A DNA stretch of 64,000 nucleotides from Nematostella vectensis (Eukaryota; Cnidaria; Anthozoa; Actiniaria; Edwardsiidae), in contig NC_064037.1 of the NCBI RefSeq assembly GCF_932526225.1, forward strand, positions 62,001 to 126,000. Reading direction: 5' to 3'. The notes below the pieces were generated by a model. That model made no database searches. It was not told the origin of the DNA and saw nothing but the letters and a program-made list of their open reading frames with translations. A program made the position numbers and the translations under genes. Of this stretch, positions 24,625 through 36,766 are shown piece by piece. The first letter of the stretch is position 1; every line of letters begins with the position of its first letter.

Positions 24625-26623
24625 TTTATTTCTATTTATTTTATGCTTTTCACATGATACCAAAACAGCGTCTTTTTTCTTCGCTAATTTGATGTCATGT
24701 ACACAATAAAAGAGATGCGCCCGTGTGCATGGCGAGTCCCCAAGGGACCCAAGACGCCCAAATAGACCTCTATTTTTTGTCATCCACAATCTCGTCGAGC
24801 TGTGCGTGGCGTAACCGTATTACAGGCCTGGGATCCTGGTTATTGTCCTCCCCATTAATGCGCGGGTTGGGATAACCTTGCAAGAGTGTTGTACAGCATA
24901 TTCGCTCGGAAATATCGGTGCTTGGGGCCTTCGGGTTCTTTACAGCCTTCCGTAAAAGCCTTGTGCTGCCATACCGATTGGGTAATCCGTATGTATGGTT
25001 TCCGTTTTGTTCTTCAGACCGGGTTCGATCTCAGGCCAATGGGCTTTTTTTTTTAATTCGCTTTTTTTTCTTTGTGCTGGACCCCCTTAATCCTGATAGG
25101 TTTTGCGCAAAAATAATAAAAAAAAGTGAGTTTGCAAAATAAGCTTGCTAGATTTATTGATTATATGTATTCAATTTGTTCCTAGGAAGTTAACAAAAAA
25201 CACAAAGCAAAGAGTTTGAGGAAGTAAACAAGTCTGTGAACTTTAATGTTCTATTTGAAGGGGCGCATTTTGTACAGGGAAGCATACATAGAATGCTTAA
25301 CTGGTGGAGAGGGGAGAGGTAACAGTTTATTGAGCATAATGTCAACAATAGCAGGGGGAAGGGAGGGGCACTCTCTTCATACAATATTGCAGTTGTTACC
25401 TATTATTAAATAAGTTTGTAAGATATATTTGTTTATTAAGCAAGGTCTATTTCTGAGACAAGCAAACTCAAGTAAGAGCTGTTGAAATAACAGGTGAGTG
25501 TTAAAAAAACAATTATCTGATTAGAAAACTAATGTAGATTCCTTTGCACCAAATAAGAACAAACTTCATTTTGTTTGTTATTTATGAGGAACGAGATGAG
25601 CTCTACAAGGCCAAGAAGAAATATGTATTGCTCATCTAAATTATACAAGTAAATAATAATATTAAAAAAGAATTACTGTAAGTAATTAGAGTGGTTTTCA
25701 TTAACCCGTGAAACAAAGTGTGATAGATAAACGGTAATAGTTAGTAAAACACAAAAAAGAACAATAGAATCAGATCACAACAAATTGTAATACGCTAAAG
25801 CGTAGTTTACGGGTTAATGAAGGTTTTGACATTTCAACCTTACATCCACATGAAAGTAATGCCTAATATCGAGAGCCCTACAGTAAGTGTTTTGCAGTCA
25901 AGTTGTTTTCTGTTAGTAGGTAAAAAATTATTCTAAATAATAGTAATCATAGCTATGGTCACCACTTACACATATAGCACTTGTAATGAAAAGAAAGAAA
26001 AAAAATATATATATGCAGTCAAACAACAGAATTGCATGATAACCTTGAATATATTGAATAAAGGACTGCAAAAAAACATCTTTTGTATTAGTTGCTTGAA
26101 TTGACCCTTAGCTATTTTTAGCTGAATTCCCCTCCCCCTCAAAAAAAGAAAATAATAATAATAATAGCACAAAACTAAAAAAAAAAAAACACAGCAGAGA
26201 CCCCCACCAACAATTTTGATTTTTTTTACTTTCCTTTAAAGGGGGAGTGTCATGTTTAAGAGATTTGCAATAGCTCTAGAGCCCTGACACAATGAACTTC
26301 AGTGAAATTCTAATACTGACTTATGAGGTTTTGGTACATGTGGGAGACTTTAAACAAAACAAAATAAATGACCACAAACTATCAATTAACATAGTTTTCA
26401 ATATAATATTGCATATTATTTAATAAGGTATTCACAGCTTTTAAAAAGTTCAACTGTTTGTTGACACTTAAAAGCCTACAATAATCACTGACTCCAGACA
26501 TGCGCAGTACTATGTTGCTGCCCCTTTAAAGTAAAATACAGCTTTACTTAGTCAGCGTAGACAAAATTGCGGATTTTGTCAATATTCTAATATGAAGATG
26601 TCAATATTCTCCCCCCTTACGTC
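24625..26623 (+). repeat. Array unit 13 (haplotype I)
   Basis: 1999 bp. First hairpin stem reads GTGTGCAT. B box ends CTC. Several private changes occur near 26380-26520. Confidence 0.95.
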
Positions 26624-28037
26624 TTTATTTCTATTTATTTTATGATTTTCACATGATACCAAAACAGCGTCTTTTTTCTTCGCTAATTTGATGTCATGTA
26701 CACAATAAAAGAGATGCGCCCGTGCGCATGGCGAGTCCCCAAGGAACCCAAGACGCCCAAATAGACCTCTATTTTTTGTCATCCACAATCTCGGCGAGCT
26801 GTGCGTGGCGTAACCGTATTACAGGCCTGGGATCCTGGTTATTGTCCTCCCCATTAATGCGCGAGTTGGGATAACCTTGCAAGAGTGTTGTACAGCATAT
26901 TCGCTCGGAAATATCGGTGCTTGGGGCCTTCGGGTTCTTTACAGCCTTCCGTAAAAGCCTTGTGCTGCCATACCGATTGGGTAATCCGTATGTATGGTTT
27001 CCGTTTTGTTCTTCAGACCAGGTTCGATCCCAGGCCAATGGGCTTTTTTTTTAGTTCGTTTTTTTTCTTTGTGCTGGACCCCCTTAATCCTGATAGGTTT
27101 TGCGCAAAAATAATAAAAAAAAGTGAGTTTGCAAAATAAGCTTGCTAGACTTATTGATTATATGTATTCAATTTGTTCCTAGGAAGTTAACAAAAAACAC
27201 AAAGCAAAGACTTTGAGGAAGTAAACAAGTCTGTGAACTTTAATGTTCTATTTGAAGGGGCGCATTTTGTACAGGGAAGCATACATAGAATGCTTAACTG
27301 TTGGAGAGGGGAGAGGTAACAGTTTATTGAGCATAATATCAACAATAGCAGGGGGAAGGGAGGGGCACTCTCTTCATACAATATTGCAGTTGTTACCTAT
27401 TATTAAATAAGTTTGTAAGATATATTTGTTTATTAAGCAAGGTCTATTTCTGAGACAAGCAAACTCAAGTAAGAGCTGTTGAAATAACAGGTGAGTGTTA
27501 AAAAAAAACAATTATCTGATTAGAAAACTAGTGTAGATTCCTTTGCACCAAATAAGAACAAACTTCATTTTGTTTGTTATTTATGAGGGACGAGATGAGC
27601 TCTACAAAGCCATAAAGAAATATGTATTGCTCATCTAAATTATACAAGTAAATAATAATATTAAAAAAGAACTACTGTAAGTAATTAGAGTGGTTTTCAT
27701 CAACCCGTGAAACAAAGTGTGATAGTTAAACTGTAATAGTTAGTAAAACACAAAAAAGTACAATAAAATCAGATCACCACAAAGTGTAATACGCTAAAGC
27801 GTAGTTCACGGGTTAATAAAGGTTTTGACATTTTAACCTTACATCCACATGAAAGTAATGCCTAATATCGAGTGCCCTACAGTAAGTGTTTTGCAGTCAA
27901 GTTGTTTTCTGTTAGTAGGTAAAAAAATATTCTAAATAATAGTAATCATAGCTATGGTCACCACTTACACATATAGAACTTGTAATGAAAAGAAAGAAAA
28001 TATATATATACATATAGAACTTGAAATGAAAAGAAAG

Positions 28038-28039
<2 letters not shown>

Positions 28040-28085
<46 letters not shown>
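28040..28085. repeat. AT microsatellite 5' (plus-strand sense) of the unit 14 hammerhead
   Basis: About 46 bp of AT dinucleotides. Here the long tract is on the opposite side of the ribozyme from units 6-8. Confidence 0.95.
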
Positions 28086-28088
<3 letters not shown>

Positions 28089-28120
28089 TTGGTTTGAGAA
28101 AAATACAAACTACATAGGTT

Positions 28121-28161
28121 TCCCTACAGGTCTGTTTCGTGGTTGCCCACTCATCAGGGGA
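28121..28161 (-). ncRNA. Hammerhead ribozyme (type I-like), unit 14
   Basis: Same 41-nt core on the minus strand as the copies in units 6-8. It is about 12 kb from unit 8, supporting spread by array rearrangement rather than four independent insertions. Confidence 0.85.
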
Positions 28162-28794
28162 TTATATATATATATATATATATGCAGTCAAACAACAGAA
28201 CTGCATGATAACCTTGAATATATTGAATAAAAGACTGCAAAAAAACATCTTTTGTACTAGTTGCTTGAATTGACCCTTGGCTATTTTTAGCTGAATTCCC
28301 CTCCCCCTCTAAAAAAGAAAATAATAATAATAATAGAACAAAACTAAAAAGAAAACAAACACAGCAGAGACCCCCACGAACAATGTTGATTTTTTTTTAC
28401 TTTCCTTTAAAGGGGGAGTGTCATGTTTAAGAGATTTGCAATAGCTCTAGAGCCCTGACACAATAAACTTCAGTGAAATTCTAATACTGACTTATGAGCT
28501 TTTGTTACATGTGGGAGACTTTAAACAAAACAAAAAAAATGACCACAAACTGTCCATTAACATAGTTTTCAATATAATATTGCATATTATTTAATAAGGT
28601 ATTGACAGCTTTTAAAAAGTTCAACTGTTTGTAGACACTTAAAAGCCTACAATAAACACTGACTCGAGACATGCGCAGTACTATGCTGCTGCCCCTTTAA
28701 AGTAAAATACAGCTTTACTTAGTCGGCGTAGACAATATTGCGGATTTTGTCAATATTCTAATATGAATATGTCAATATTCTCCCCCCTCACGTC

Positions 28795-30797
28795 TTTATT
28801 TCTATTTATTTTATGCTTTTCACATGATACCAAAACAGCGTCTTTTTTCTTCGCTAATTTGATGTCATGTACACAATAAAAGAGATGCGCCCGTGCGCAT
28901 GGCGAGTCCCCAAGGGACCCAAGACACCCAAATAGACCTCTATTTTTTGTCATCCACAATCTCGGCGAGCTGTGCGTGGCGTAACCGTATTACAGGCCTG
29001 GGATCCTGGTTATTGTCCTCCCCATTAATGCGCGGGTTGGGATAACCTTGCAAGAGTGTTGTACAGCATATTCGCTCGGAAATATCGGTGCTTGGGGCCT
29101 TCGGGTTCTTTACAGCCTTCCGTAAAAGCCTTGTGCTGCCATACTGATTGGGTAATCCGTATGTATGGTTTCCCTTTTGTTCTTCAGACCGGGTTCGATC
29201 CCAGGCCAATGGGCTTTTTTTTTAATTCGCTTTTTTTTTCTTTGTGCTGGACCCCCTTAATCCTGATAGGTTTTGCGCAAAAATAATAAAAAAAAGTGAG
29301 TTTGCAAAATAAGCTTGCTAGATTTATTGATTATATGTATTCAATTTGTTCCTAGGAAGTTAACAAAAAACACAAAGCAAAGAGTTTGAGGAAGTAAACA
29401 AGTCTGTGAACTTTAATGTTCTATTTGAAGGGGCGCATTTTGTACAGGGAAGCATACATAGAATGCTTAACTGGTGGAGAGGGGAGAGGTAACAGTTTAT
29501 TGAGCATAATGTCAACAATAGCAGGGGGAAGGGAGGGGCACTCTCTTCATACAATATTGCAGTTGTTACCTATAATTAAATAAGTTTGTAACATGTCTTT
29601 GTTTATTAAGCAAGGTCTATTTCTGAGACAAGCAAACTTAAGTAAGGCTGTTAAAATAACAGGTGAGTGTTAAAAGAAAAACAATCATATGATTAGAAAA
29701 CTACTGTAGATTCGTTTGCACCAAAATAAGAACAAACTTCATTTTGTTTGTTATTTATGAGGAACGAGATGAGCTCTACAAATCCATAAAGAAATATGTA
29801 TTGCTCATCTAAATTATACAAGTAAATAATAATATTAAAAAAGAACTACTGTAAGTAATTAGAGTGGTTTTCATTAACCTGTGAAACAAAGTGTGATAGT
29901 TAAACGGTAATAGTTAGTAAAACACAAAAAAGTACAATAGAATCAGATCACCACAAAGTGTAATACGCTAAAGCGTAGTTCACGGGTTAATGAAGGTTTT
30001 GACATTTCAACCTTACATCCACATGAAAGTAATGCCTAATATCGAGAGCCCTACAGTTAGTGGTTTGCAGTCAAGTTGTTTTCTGTTGGTAGGTAAAAAA
30101 TTATTCTAAATAATAGTAATCATAGCTATGGTCACCACTTACACATATAGCACTTGTAATGAAAAGAAAGAAAATATATATATATATGCAGTCAAACAAC
30201 AGAATTGCATGATAACCTTGAATATATTGAATAAAGGACTGCAAAAAACATCTTTTGTACTAGTTGCTTGAATTGACCCTTGGCTATTTTTAGCTGAATT
30301 CCCCTCCCCCTCTAAAAAAGAAAATAATAATAATAATAGAACAAAACTAAAAAGAAAACAAACACAGCAGAGACCCCCACGAACAATGTTGATTTTTTTT
30401 TACTTTCCTTTAAAGGGGGAGTGTCATGTTTAAGAGATTTGCAATAGCTCTAGAGCCCTGACACAATGAACTTCAGTGAAATTCTAATACTGACTTATGA
30501 GCTTTTGTTACATGTGGGAGACTTTAAACAAAACAAAAAAAATGACCACAAACTGTCCATTAACATAGTTTTCAATATAATATTGCATATTATTTAATAA
30601 GGTATTGACAGCTTTTAAAAAGTTCAACTGTTTGTAGACACTTAAAAGCCTACAATAAACACTGACTCGAGCCATGCGCAGTACTATGCTGCTGCCCCTT
30701 TAAAATAAAATACAGCTTTACTTAGTCAGCGTAGACAATATTGCGGATTTTGTCAATATTCTAATATGAATATGTCAATATCCTCCCCCCTTACGTC
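28795..30797 (+). repeat. Array unit 15 (haplotype II), near-twin of unit 9
   Basis: 2003 bp. Shares CCATACTGATTGGG, GGTTTCCCTTTTG, CAAATCCATAAAG and the ATATGATTAG change with unit 9. Confidence 0.95.
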
Positions 30798-31809
30798 TTT
30801 ATTTCTATTTATTTTATGCTTTTCACATGATACCAAAACAGCGTCTTTTTTCTTCGCTAATTTGATGTCATGTACACAATAAAAGAGATGCGCCCGTGCG
30901 CATGGCGAGTCCCCAAGGGACCCAAGACGCCCAAATAGACCTCTATTTTTTGTCATCCACAATCTCGTCGAGCTGTGCGTGGCGTAACCGTATTACAGGC
31001 CTGGGATCCTGGTTATTGTCCTCCCCATTAATGCGCGGGTTGGGATAACCTTGCAAGAGTGTTGTACAGCATATTCGCTCGGAAATATTGGTGCTTGGGG
31101 CCTTCGGGTTCTTTACAGCCTTCCGTAAAAGCCTTGTGCTGCCATACCGATTGGGTAATCCGTATGTATGGTTTCCCTTTTGTTCTTCAGACCGGGTTCG
31201 ATCCCAGGCCAATGGGCTTTTTTTTTTAATTCGCTTTTTTTTCTTTGTGCTGGACCCCCTTAATCCTGATAGGTTTTGCGCAAAAATAATAAAAAAAAGT
31301 GAGTTTGCAAAATAAGCTTGCTAGATTTATTGATTATATGTATTCAATTTGTTACTAGGAAGTTAACAAAAAACACAAAGCAAAGAGTTTGAGGAAGTAA
31401 ACAAGTCTGTGAACTTTAATGTTCTATTTGAAGGGGCGCATTTTGTACAGGGAAGCATACATAGAATGCTTAACTGGTGGAGAGGGGAGAGGTAACAGTT
31501 TATTGAGCATAATGTCAACAATAGCAGGGGGAAGGGAGGGGCACTCTCTTCATACAATATTGCAGTTGTTACCTATTATTAAATAAGTTTGTAAGATATA
31601 TTTGTTTATTAAGCAAGGCCTATTTCTGAGACAAGCAAACTCAAGTAAGAGCTGTTGAAATAACAGGTGAGTGTTAAAAAAAACAATTATCTGATTAGAA
31701 AACTAATGTAGATTCCTTTGCACCAAATAAGAACAAACTTCATTTTTTTTGTTATTTATGAGGAACGAGATGAGCTCTACAAGGCCAAGAAGAAATATGT
31801 ATTGCTCAT

Positions 31810-31822
31810 CTAAATTATACAA
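31810..31822 (+). repeat. Left 13-bp direct repeat flanking the insertion (CTAAATTATACAA)
   Basis: CTAAATTATACAA occurs once per normal unit but twice here, at 31810-31822 and 35778-35790, as expected for a target-site duplication. Confidence 0.8.
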
Positions 31823-31867
31823 TTATCCGCTAATCGAGCATACTTTACGGAGTCCTCATTAGCAACC

Positions 31868-31930
31868 TAGCGAAAAACAACTGACGAAGGTCTCTTCATT
31901 AAGAGTCCGAAACCGGTCTTGTAAAAGCTA
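31868..31930 (+). ncRNA. Hammerhead ribozyme, copy in U1
   Basis: Core CUGACGA (31881-31887) and GAAA (31909-31912) are separated by stem II GG-U-CUCUU/AAGAG-U-CC with a CAUU loop, one U-U mismatch and an extra A at the base. Stem III is the minimal palindrome ACCGGU. Predicted cleavage follows the GUC triplet at 31916-31918. Stem I is ACAA/UUGU, an A-rich internal loop, then UAGCG/AGCUA with one mismatch. A palindromic stem III this short is typical of hammerheads that work as dimers in tandem transcripts. The bulged A makes activity uncertain. Confidence 0.6.
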
Positions 31931-32395
31931 TAACCGCCCGCCGATTTTTCATCAAACGATGACATCGAAAGGCACCTTAGACGAGATGAGCGAGCCCTCT
32001 CTCAGAAAAAGCCAGATTTAGTCAAAGTGCACTTTGAATTCTACGAGTTACAGTGGCGATTCTCGGCAGCCTCAAATCTTCCTGTTTGATTTTAAGAAAT
32101 CTATTAAAACAGGAGTGAGCTGCACTGCAGATATGTCCTAAATAACTCTAAGAAACTTTACATGCACAAAGAAAGCGCTTATGTCAGGTCGAGCAACGCT
32201 CCTATAGATGTGAAACATTAAAGAACGACAAATCCCACCACAAAGACATATAATATGTCACCTAAGGTTTTTGTCACCTCATAAACCACGTCTAGCGTAT
32301 ATCGTCCTCCGTAGATCCATTTCTGCGGCATATGACGCTCAAGCAAAAGTGTAATCTCAAAGACACTACGCACTTTATTTACTTCATCAGAAGTC

Positions 32396-32403
32396 TATAA
32401 AAG
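32396..32403 (+). promoter_or_regulatory. TATA-box-like motif in insertion copy U1
   Basis: TATAAAAG is followed by GGGCGAAAG. The same motif is kept at 33341-33348 and 35230-35237 in copies U2 and U4. This could be a Pol II promoter for the element, but no transcription start can be shown. Confidence 0.3.
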
Positions 32404-32943
32404 GGCGAAAGATTCATTGATTTAAATATCTTTGATGTCCATAGCTTACTGAAACTTTTCAGTACAAGCATTCTCTCCTCTTGCCACCCTCTTAGTTATA
32501 AGAAGGGTTTGTTTCTAGGGAGATGGCCTAGGTCCGTTGAGAACAAATTCCTCACTTGCCACCTTCTAAGCCGAAATCCGCAACTTATTCTAGATACGGT
32601 TACGCGATTTCACAACATACATAACGGCGAGTGTTGAATTCACGGACAGGCAAAATGCGTTTTGAGGCAAACATGGCATCTAATTAACGAATCTAAAAAA
32701 GATTGTCATGAGGTTCCACCCGGCTAAACAGAATCTTTTGAAGATTCTTATAAAAAACTGGCAACTTATCACGGATCTCAGCCTCATACGGCTAGAATCT
32801 TTAATGAACCTATAGTCTCTTATAGAAAGGAGAAACCGCTTATAGACTTTTAAGTCAGAGCCACAATCTCCCATAAAGGACTAGGTATCAAAGCAGATTT
32901 ATTTGCAATTGTGGCGGGTGTGGCTGTTGGCAATATTACACAA

Positions 32944-33887
32944 CTCTCAGGAAAAGCCAGATTTAGCCAAAGTGCACTTTGAATTCTACGAGTTACAGTG
33001 GCGATTCTCGGCAGCCTCAAATCTTCCTGTTTGATTTTAAGAAATCTATTAAAACAGGAGTGAGCTGTACTGCAGATATGTCCTAAATAACTCTAAGAAA
33101 CTTAACATGCACAAAGAAAGCGCTTATGTCAGGTCGAGCAACGCTCCTATAGACGTGAAACATTAAAAAACGACAAATTCCACCACAAAGACATATAATA
33201 TGTCACCTAAGGTTTTTGTCACCTCATAAACCACGTCTAGCGTATATCGTCCTCCGTAGATCCATTTCTGCGGCATATAACGCTTAAGCAAAAGTGTAAT
33301 CTCAAAGACACTACGCACTTTATTTACTTCATCAGAAGTCTATAAAAGGGCGAAAGATTCATTGATTTAAATATCCTTGATGTCCATAGCTTACTGAAAC
33401 TTTTCAGTACACGCATTCTCTCCTCTTGCCACCCTCTTAGTTATAAGAAGGGTTTGTGTCTAGGGAGATGGCCTACGTCCGTTGAGAACAAATTCCTCAC
33501 TTGCCACCTTCTAAGCTGAAATTCGCAACTTATTCTAGATACGGTTACGCGATTTCACAACATACATAACGGCGAGTGTTGAATTCACGGACAGGCAAAA
33601 TGCGTTTTGAGGCAAACATGGCATCTAATAAACGAATCTAAACATTTTATCATGAGGTTCCACCCGGCTAAACAGAATCTTTTGAAGATTCTTATAAAAA
33701 ACTGGCAACTTATCACAGATCTCAGCCTCATACGGCTAGAATCTTTAATGAACCTAGAGTCTCTTATAGGAAGGAGAAACCGCTTATAGACTTTTAAGTC
33801 AGAGCTACAATCTCCCATAAAGGACTAGGTATCAAAGCAGATTTATTTGCAATTGTGGCGGGTGTGGCTGTTGGCAATATTACACAA
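32944..33887 (+). repeat. Insertion copy U2 (more strongly 5'-shortened)
   Basis: About 0.94 kb. Begins within the element at CTCAGGAAAAGCCAG, downstream of the hammerhead, and runs to the shared 3' end. Contains TATAAAAG. Confidence 0.85.
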
Positions 33888-33889
33888 TA

Positions 33890-34277
33890 TTGCCACCTTC
33901 TAAGCCGAAATCCGCAACTTATTCTAGATACGGTTACGCGATTTCACAACATACATAACGGCGAGTGTTGAATTCACGGACAGGCAAAATGCGTTTTGAG
34001 GCAAACATGGCATCTAATTAACGAATCTAAAAAAATTTGTCATGAGGTTCCACCCGGCTAAACAGAATCTTTTGAAGATTCTTATAAAAAACTGGCAACT
34101 TATCACGGATCTCAGCCTCATACGGCTAGAATCTTTAATGAACCTATAGTCTCTTATAGAAAGGAGAAACCGCTTATAGACTTTTAAGTCAGAGCCACAA
34201 TCTCCCATAAAGGACTAGGTATCAAAGCAGATTTATTTGCAATTGTGGCGGGTGTGGCTGTTGGCAATATTACACAA
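33890..34277 (+). repeat. Insertion copy U3 (shortest)
   Basis: About 0.39 kb. Begins at TTGCCACCTTCTAAGCC and runs to the shared 3' end; lacks both the hammerhead and the TATA-like motif. Confidence 0.85.
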
Positions 34278-35777
34278 CTGACTTGCTTAGACTACGGTCT
34301 TAAACTCCACGGCCCCCGTAACGCGAAAGCCTTTCGAGGATTCACCCACAATTGATCTAGGTAGCCGGACTTTTTGTACCAGTCCACATACCAATATAAA
34401 TTTGCAGACAAGTCGAGGGAATGCAAAAATCTTCCTGATACAAATATCTGTCTATTTTTGCTTCCTATGGTTTAATAATAGCGCTACCACGCGACCGTGT
34501 CACCGACAATAGGCCTTTTGTTTTCAAAACATAGCCTACCTTAAAATGACGCGGATCGAAATAGTGTAAAACGCTAGATAGCCAATCACCGACTAGTCAC
34601 TTCAATTAAAGATTCGTCCGACCTCTGATATATAAACGGGCCCGTGACTTCATGTCTCAATCCGCTAATCGAGCATACATTACGGAGTCCTCATTAGCAA
34701 CCTAGCGAAAAACAACTGACGAAGGTCTCTTCATTAAGAGTCCGAAACCGGTCTTGTAAACGCTATAACCGCCCGCCGATTTTTCATCAAACGATGACAT
34801 CGAAAGGCACCTTAGACGAGATGAGCGAGCCCTCTCTCAGAAAAAGCCAGATTTAGCCAAAGTGCACTTTGAATTCTACGAGTTACAGTGGCGATTCTCG
34901 GCAGCCTCAAATTTCCTGTTTGATTTTAAGAAATCTATTAAAACAGGAGTGAGCTGCACTGCAGATATGTCCTAAATAACTCTAAGAAACTTTACATGCA
35001 CAAAGAAAGCGCTTATGTCAGGTCGAGCAACGCTCCTATAGATGTGAAACATTAAAGAACGACAAATCCCACCACAAAGACATAAAATATGTCACCTATG
35101 GTTTTTGTCACCTCATAAACCACGTCTAGCGTATATCGTCCTCCGTAGATCCATTTCTGCGGCATATGACGCTCAAGCAAAAGTGTAATCTCAAAGACAC
35201 TACGCACTTTATTTACTTCATCAGAAGTCTATAAAAGGGCGAAAGATTCATTGATTTAAATATCTTTGATGTCCATAGCTTACTGAAACTTTTCAGTACA
35301 CGCATTCTCTCCTCTTGCCACCCTCTTAGTTATAAGAAGGGTTTGTGTCTAGGGAGATGGCCTAGGTCCGTTGAGAACAAATTCCTCACTTGCCACCTTC
35401 TAAGCCGAAATCCGCAACTTATTCTAGATATGGTTACGCGATTTCACAACATACATAACGGCAAGTGTTGAATTCACGGACAGGCAAAATGCGTTTTGAG
35501 GCAAACATGGCATCTAATTAACGAATCTAAAAAAATTTGTCATGAGGTTCCACCCGGCTAAACAGAATCTTTTGAAGATTCTTATAAAAAACTGGCAACT
35601 TATCACGGATCTCAGCCTCATACGGCTAGAATCTTTAATGAACCTATAGTCTCTTATAGAAAGGAGAAACCGCTTATAGACTTTTAAGTCAGAGCCACAA
35701 TCTCCCATAAAGGACTAGGTATCAAAGCAGATTTATTTGCAATTGTGGCGGGTGTGGCTGTTGGCAATATTACACAA
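34278..35777 (+). repeat. Insertion copy U4 (longest, ~1500 bp)
   Basis: Includes about 380 bp at its 5' side (34279-34659) not present in the other copies, with TATATAAA at 34629-34636, then the hammerhead, the region shared with U1-U3 and the common 3' end abutting the right 13-bp direct repeat. This is the closest to a full-length element here; a longer parent cannot be excluded. Confidence 0.8.
34703..34765 (+). ncRNA. Hammerhead ribozyme, copy in U4 (better-paired stem I)
   Basis: Same core as the U1 copy: CUGACGA at 34716-34722, GAAA, palindromic ACCGGU, and predicted cleavage after GUC at 34751-34753. Stem I is fully paired here: ACAA/UUGU, an AAAA/AAA internal loop, then UAGCG/CGCUA (34703-34707 with 34761-34765). 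The outer stem supports a real type I hammerhead. Stem II still has one U-U mismatch and an extra A. Confidence 0.65.
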
Positions 35778-35790
35778 CTAAATTATACAA
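35778..35790 (+). repeat. Right 13-bp direct repeat flanking the insertion
   Basis: Second copy of CTAAATTATACAA; normal unit sequence (GTAAATAATAATATT) resumes immediately after it. Confidence 0.8.
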
Positions 35791-36766
35791 GTAAATAATA
35801 ATATTAAAAAAGAACTACTGTAAGTAATTAGAGTGGTTTTCATTAACCTGTGAAACAAAGTGTGATAGTTAAACGGTAATAGTTAGTAAAACACAAAAAA
35901 GTACAATAGAATCAGATCACCACAAAGTGTAATACGCTAAAGCGTAGTTCACGGGTTAATGAAGGTTTTGACATTTCAACCTTACATCCACATGAAAGTA
36001 ATGCCTAATATCGACTGCCCTACAGTAAGTGTTTTGCAGTCAAGTTGTTTTCTGTTAGTAGGTAAAAAAATTATTCTAAATAATAGTAATCATAGCTATG
36101 GTCACCACTTACACATATAGCACTTGTAATGAAAAAAAAGAAAAAATATATATATATGCAGTCAAACAACAGAATTGCATGATAACCTTGAATATATTGA
36201 ATAAAGGACTGCAAAAAAAATCTTTTGTACTAGTTGCTTGAATTGACCCTTGGCTAATTTTAGCTGAATTCCCCTCCCCCTCTAAAAAAGAAAATAATAA
36301 TAATAATAGAACAAAACTAAAAAGAAAACAAACACAGCAGAGACCCCCACGAACAATGTTGATTTTTTTTACTTTCCTTTAAAGGGGGAGTGTCATGTTT
36401 AAGAGATTTGCAATAGCTCTAGAGCCCTGACACAATGAACTTCAGTGAAATTCTAATACTGACTTATGAGCTTTTGGTACATGTGAGAGACTTTAAACAA
36501 AACAAAAAAAATGACCACAAACTGTCCATTAACATAGTTTTCAATATAATATTGCATATTATTTAATAAGGTATTGACAGCTTTTAAAAAGTTCAACTGT
36601 TTGTAGACACTTAAAAGCCTACAATAAACACTGACTCGAGACATGCGCAGTACTATGCTGCTGCCCCTTTAAAGTAAAATACAGCTTTACTTAGTCAGCG
36701 TAGACAATATTGCGGATTTTGTCAATATTCTAATATGAATATGTCAATATTCTCCCCCCTTACGTC

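Larger units (their letters stand above)
26624..28794 (+). repeat. Array unit 14, with hammerhead/AT insertion
   Basis: 2171 bp. The first part resembles unit 5/6; the insertion region resembles units 6-8 but keeps the GCAGTCAAACAACAG sequence lost from them, so it may preserve the older form of the insertion. Confidence 0.95.
31825..32943 (+). repeat. Insertion copy U1 (5'-shortened)
   Basis: About 1.12 kb. Aligns from ATCCGCTAATCGAGC to the shared 3' end and lacks about the first 380 bp of U4. Contains one hammerhead and a TATA-like TATAAAAG at 32396-32403. Confidence 0.85.
31823..35777 (+). mobile_element. Non-coding composite retroelement: four nested head-to-tail copies of a ~1.5-kb element with hammerhead ribozymes
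   Basis: Sequence unrelated to the array, inserted in unit 16. Four copies lie head to tail: about 31825-32943, 32944-33887, 33890-34277 and 34278-35777. All end in GGCAATATTACACAA, but the first three begin at progressively later points of the element, so they are shortened from the 5' side. The last, about 1500 bp, is the longest. Two copies carry a plus-strand hammerhead. No long ATG frame exists. Common 3' ends, variable 5' truncation, tandem arrangement, a hammerhead and a 13-bp target duplication together fit Penelope-like elements or retrozymes; without a reverse transcriptase it would be non-autonomous. A satellite captured by recombination is the alternative. Confidence 0.7.
30798..36766 (+). 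repeat. Array unit 16, split by a 3955-bp insertion
   Basis: 5969 bp in total; removing the insertion and one 13-bp direct repeat leaves 2001 bp. Sequence before the insertion is haplotype I and after it haplotype II, as in the mosaic units 10 and 18. Confidence 0.95.

Noticed and set aside
32680-34208. Recurrent 64-codon minus-strand frame in the insertion copies
   Set aside because: Repeats because the insertion copies repeat; no domain, no supporting start context, and absent as a longer frame in any copy.
31823-35777. Helitron origin for the insertion
   Set aside because: No TC start, no 3' hairpin followed by CTRR, and Helitrons do not produce a 13-bp target duplication.
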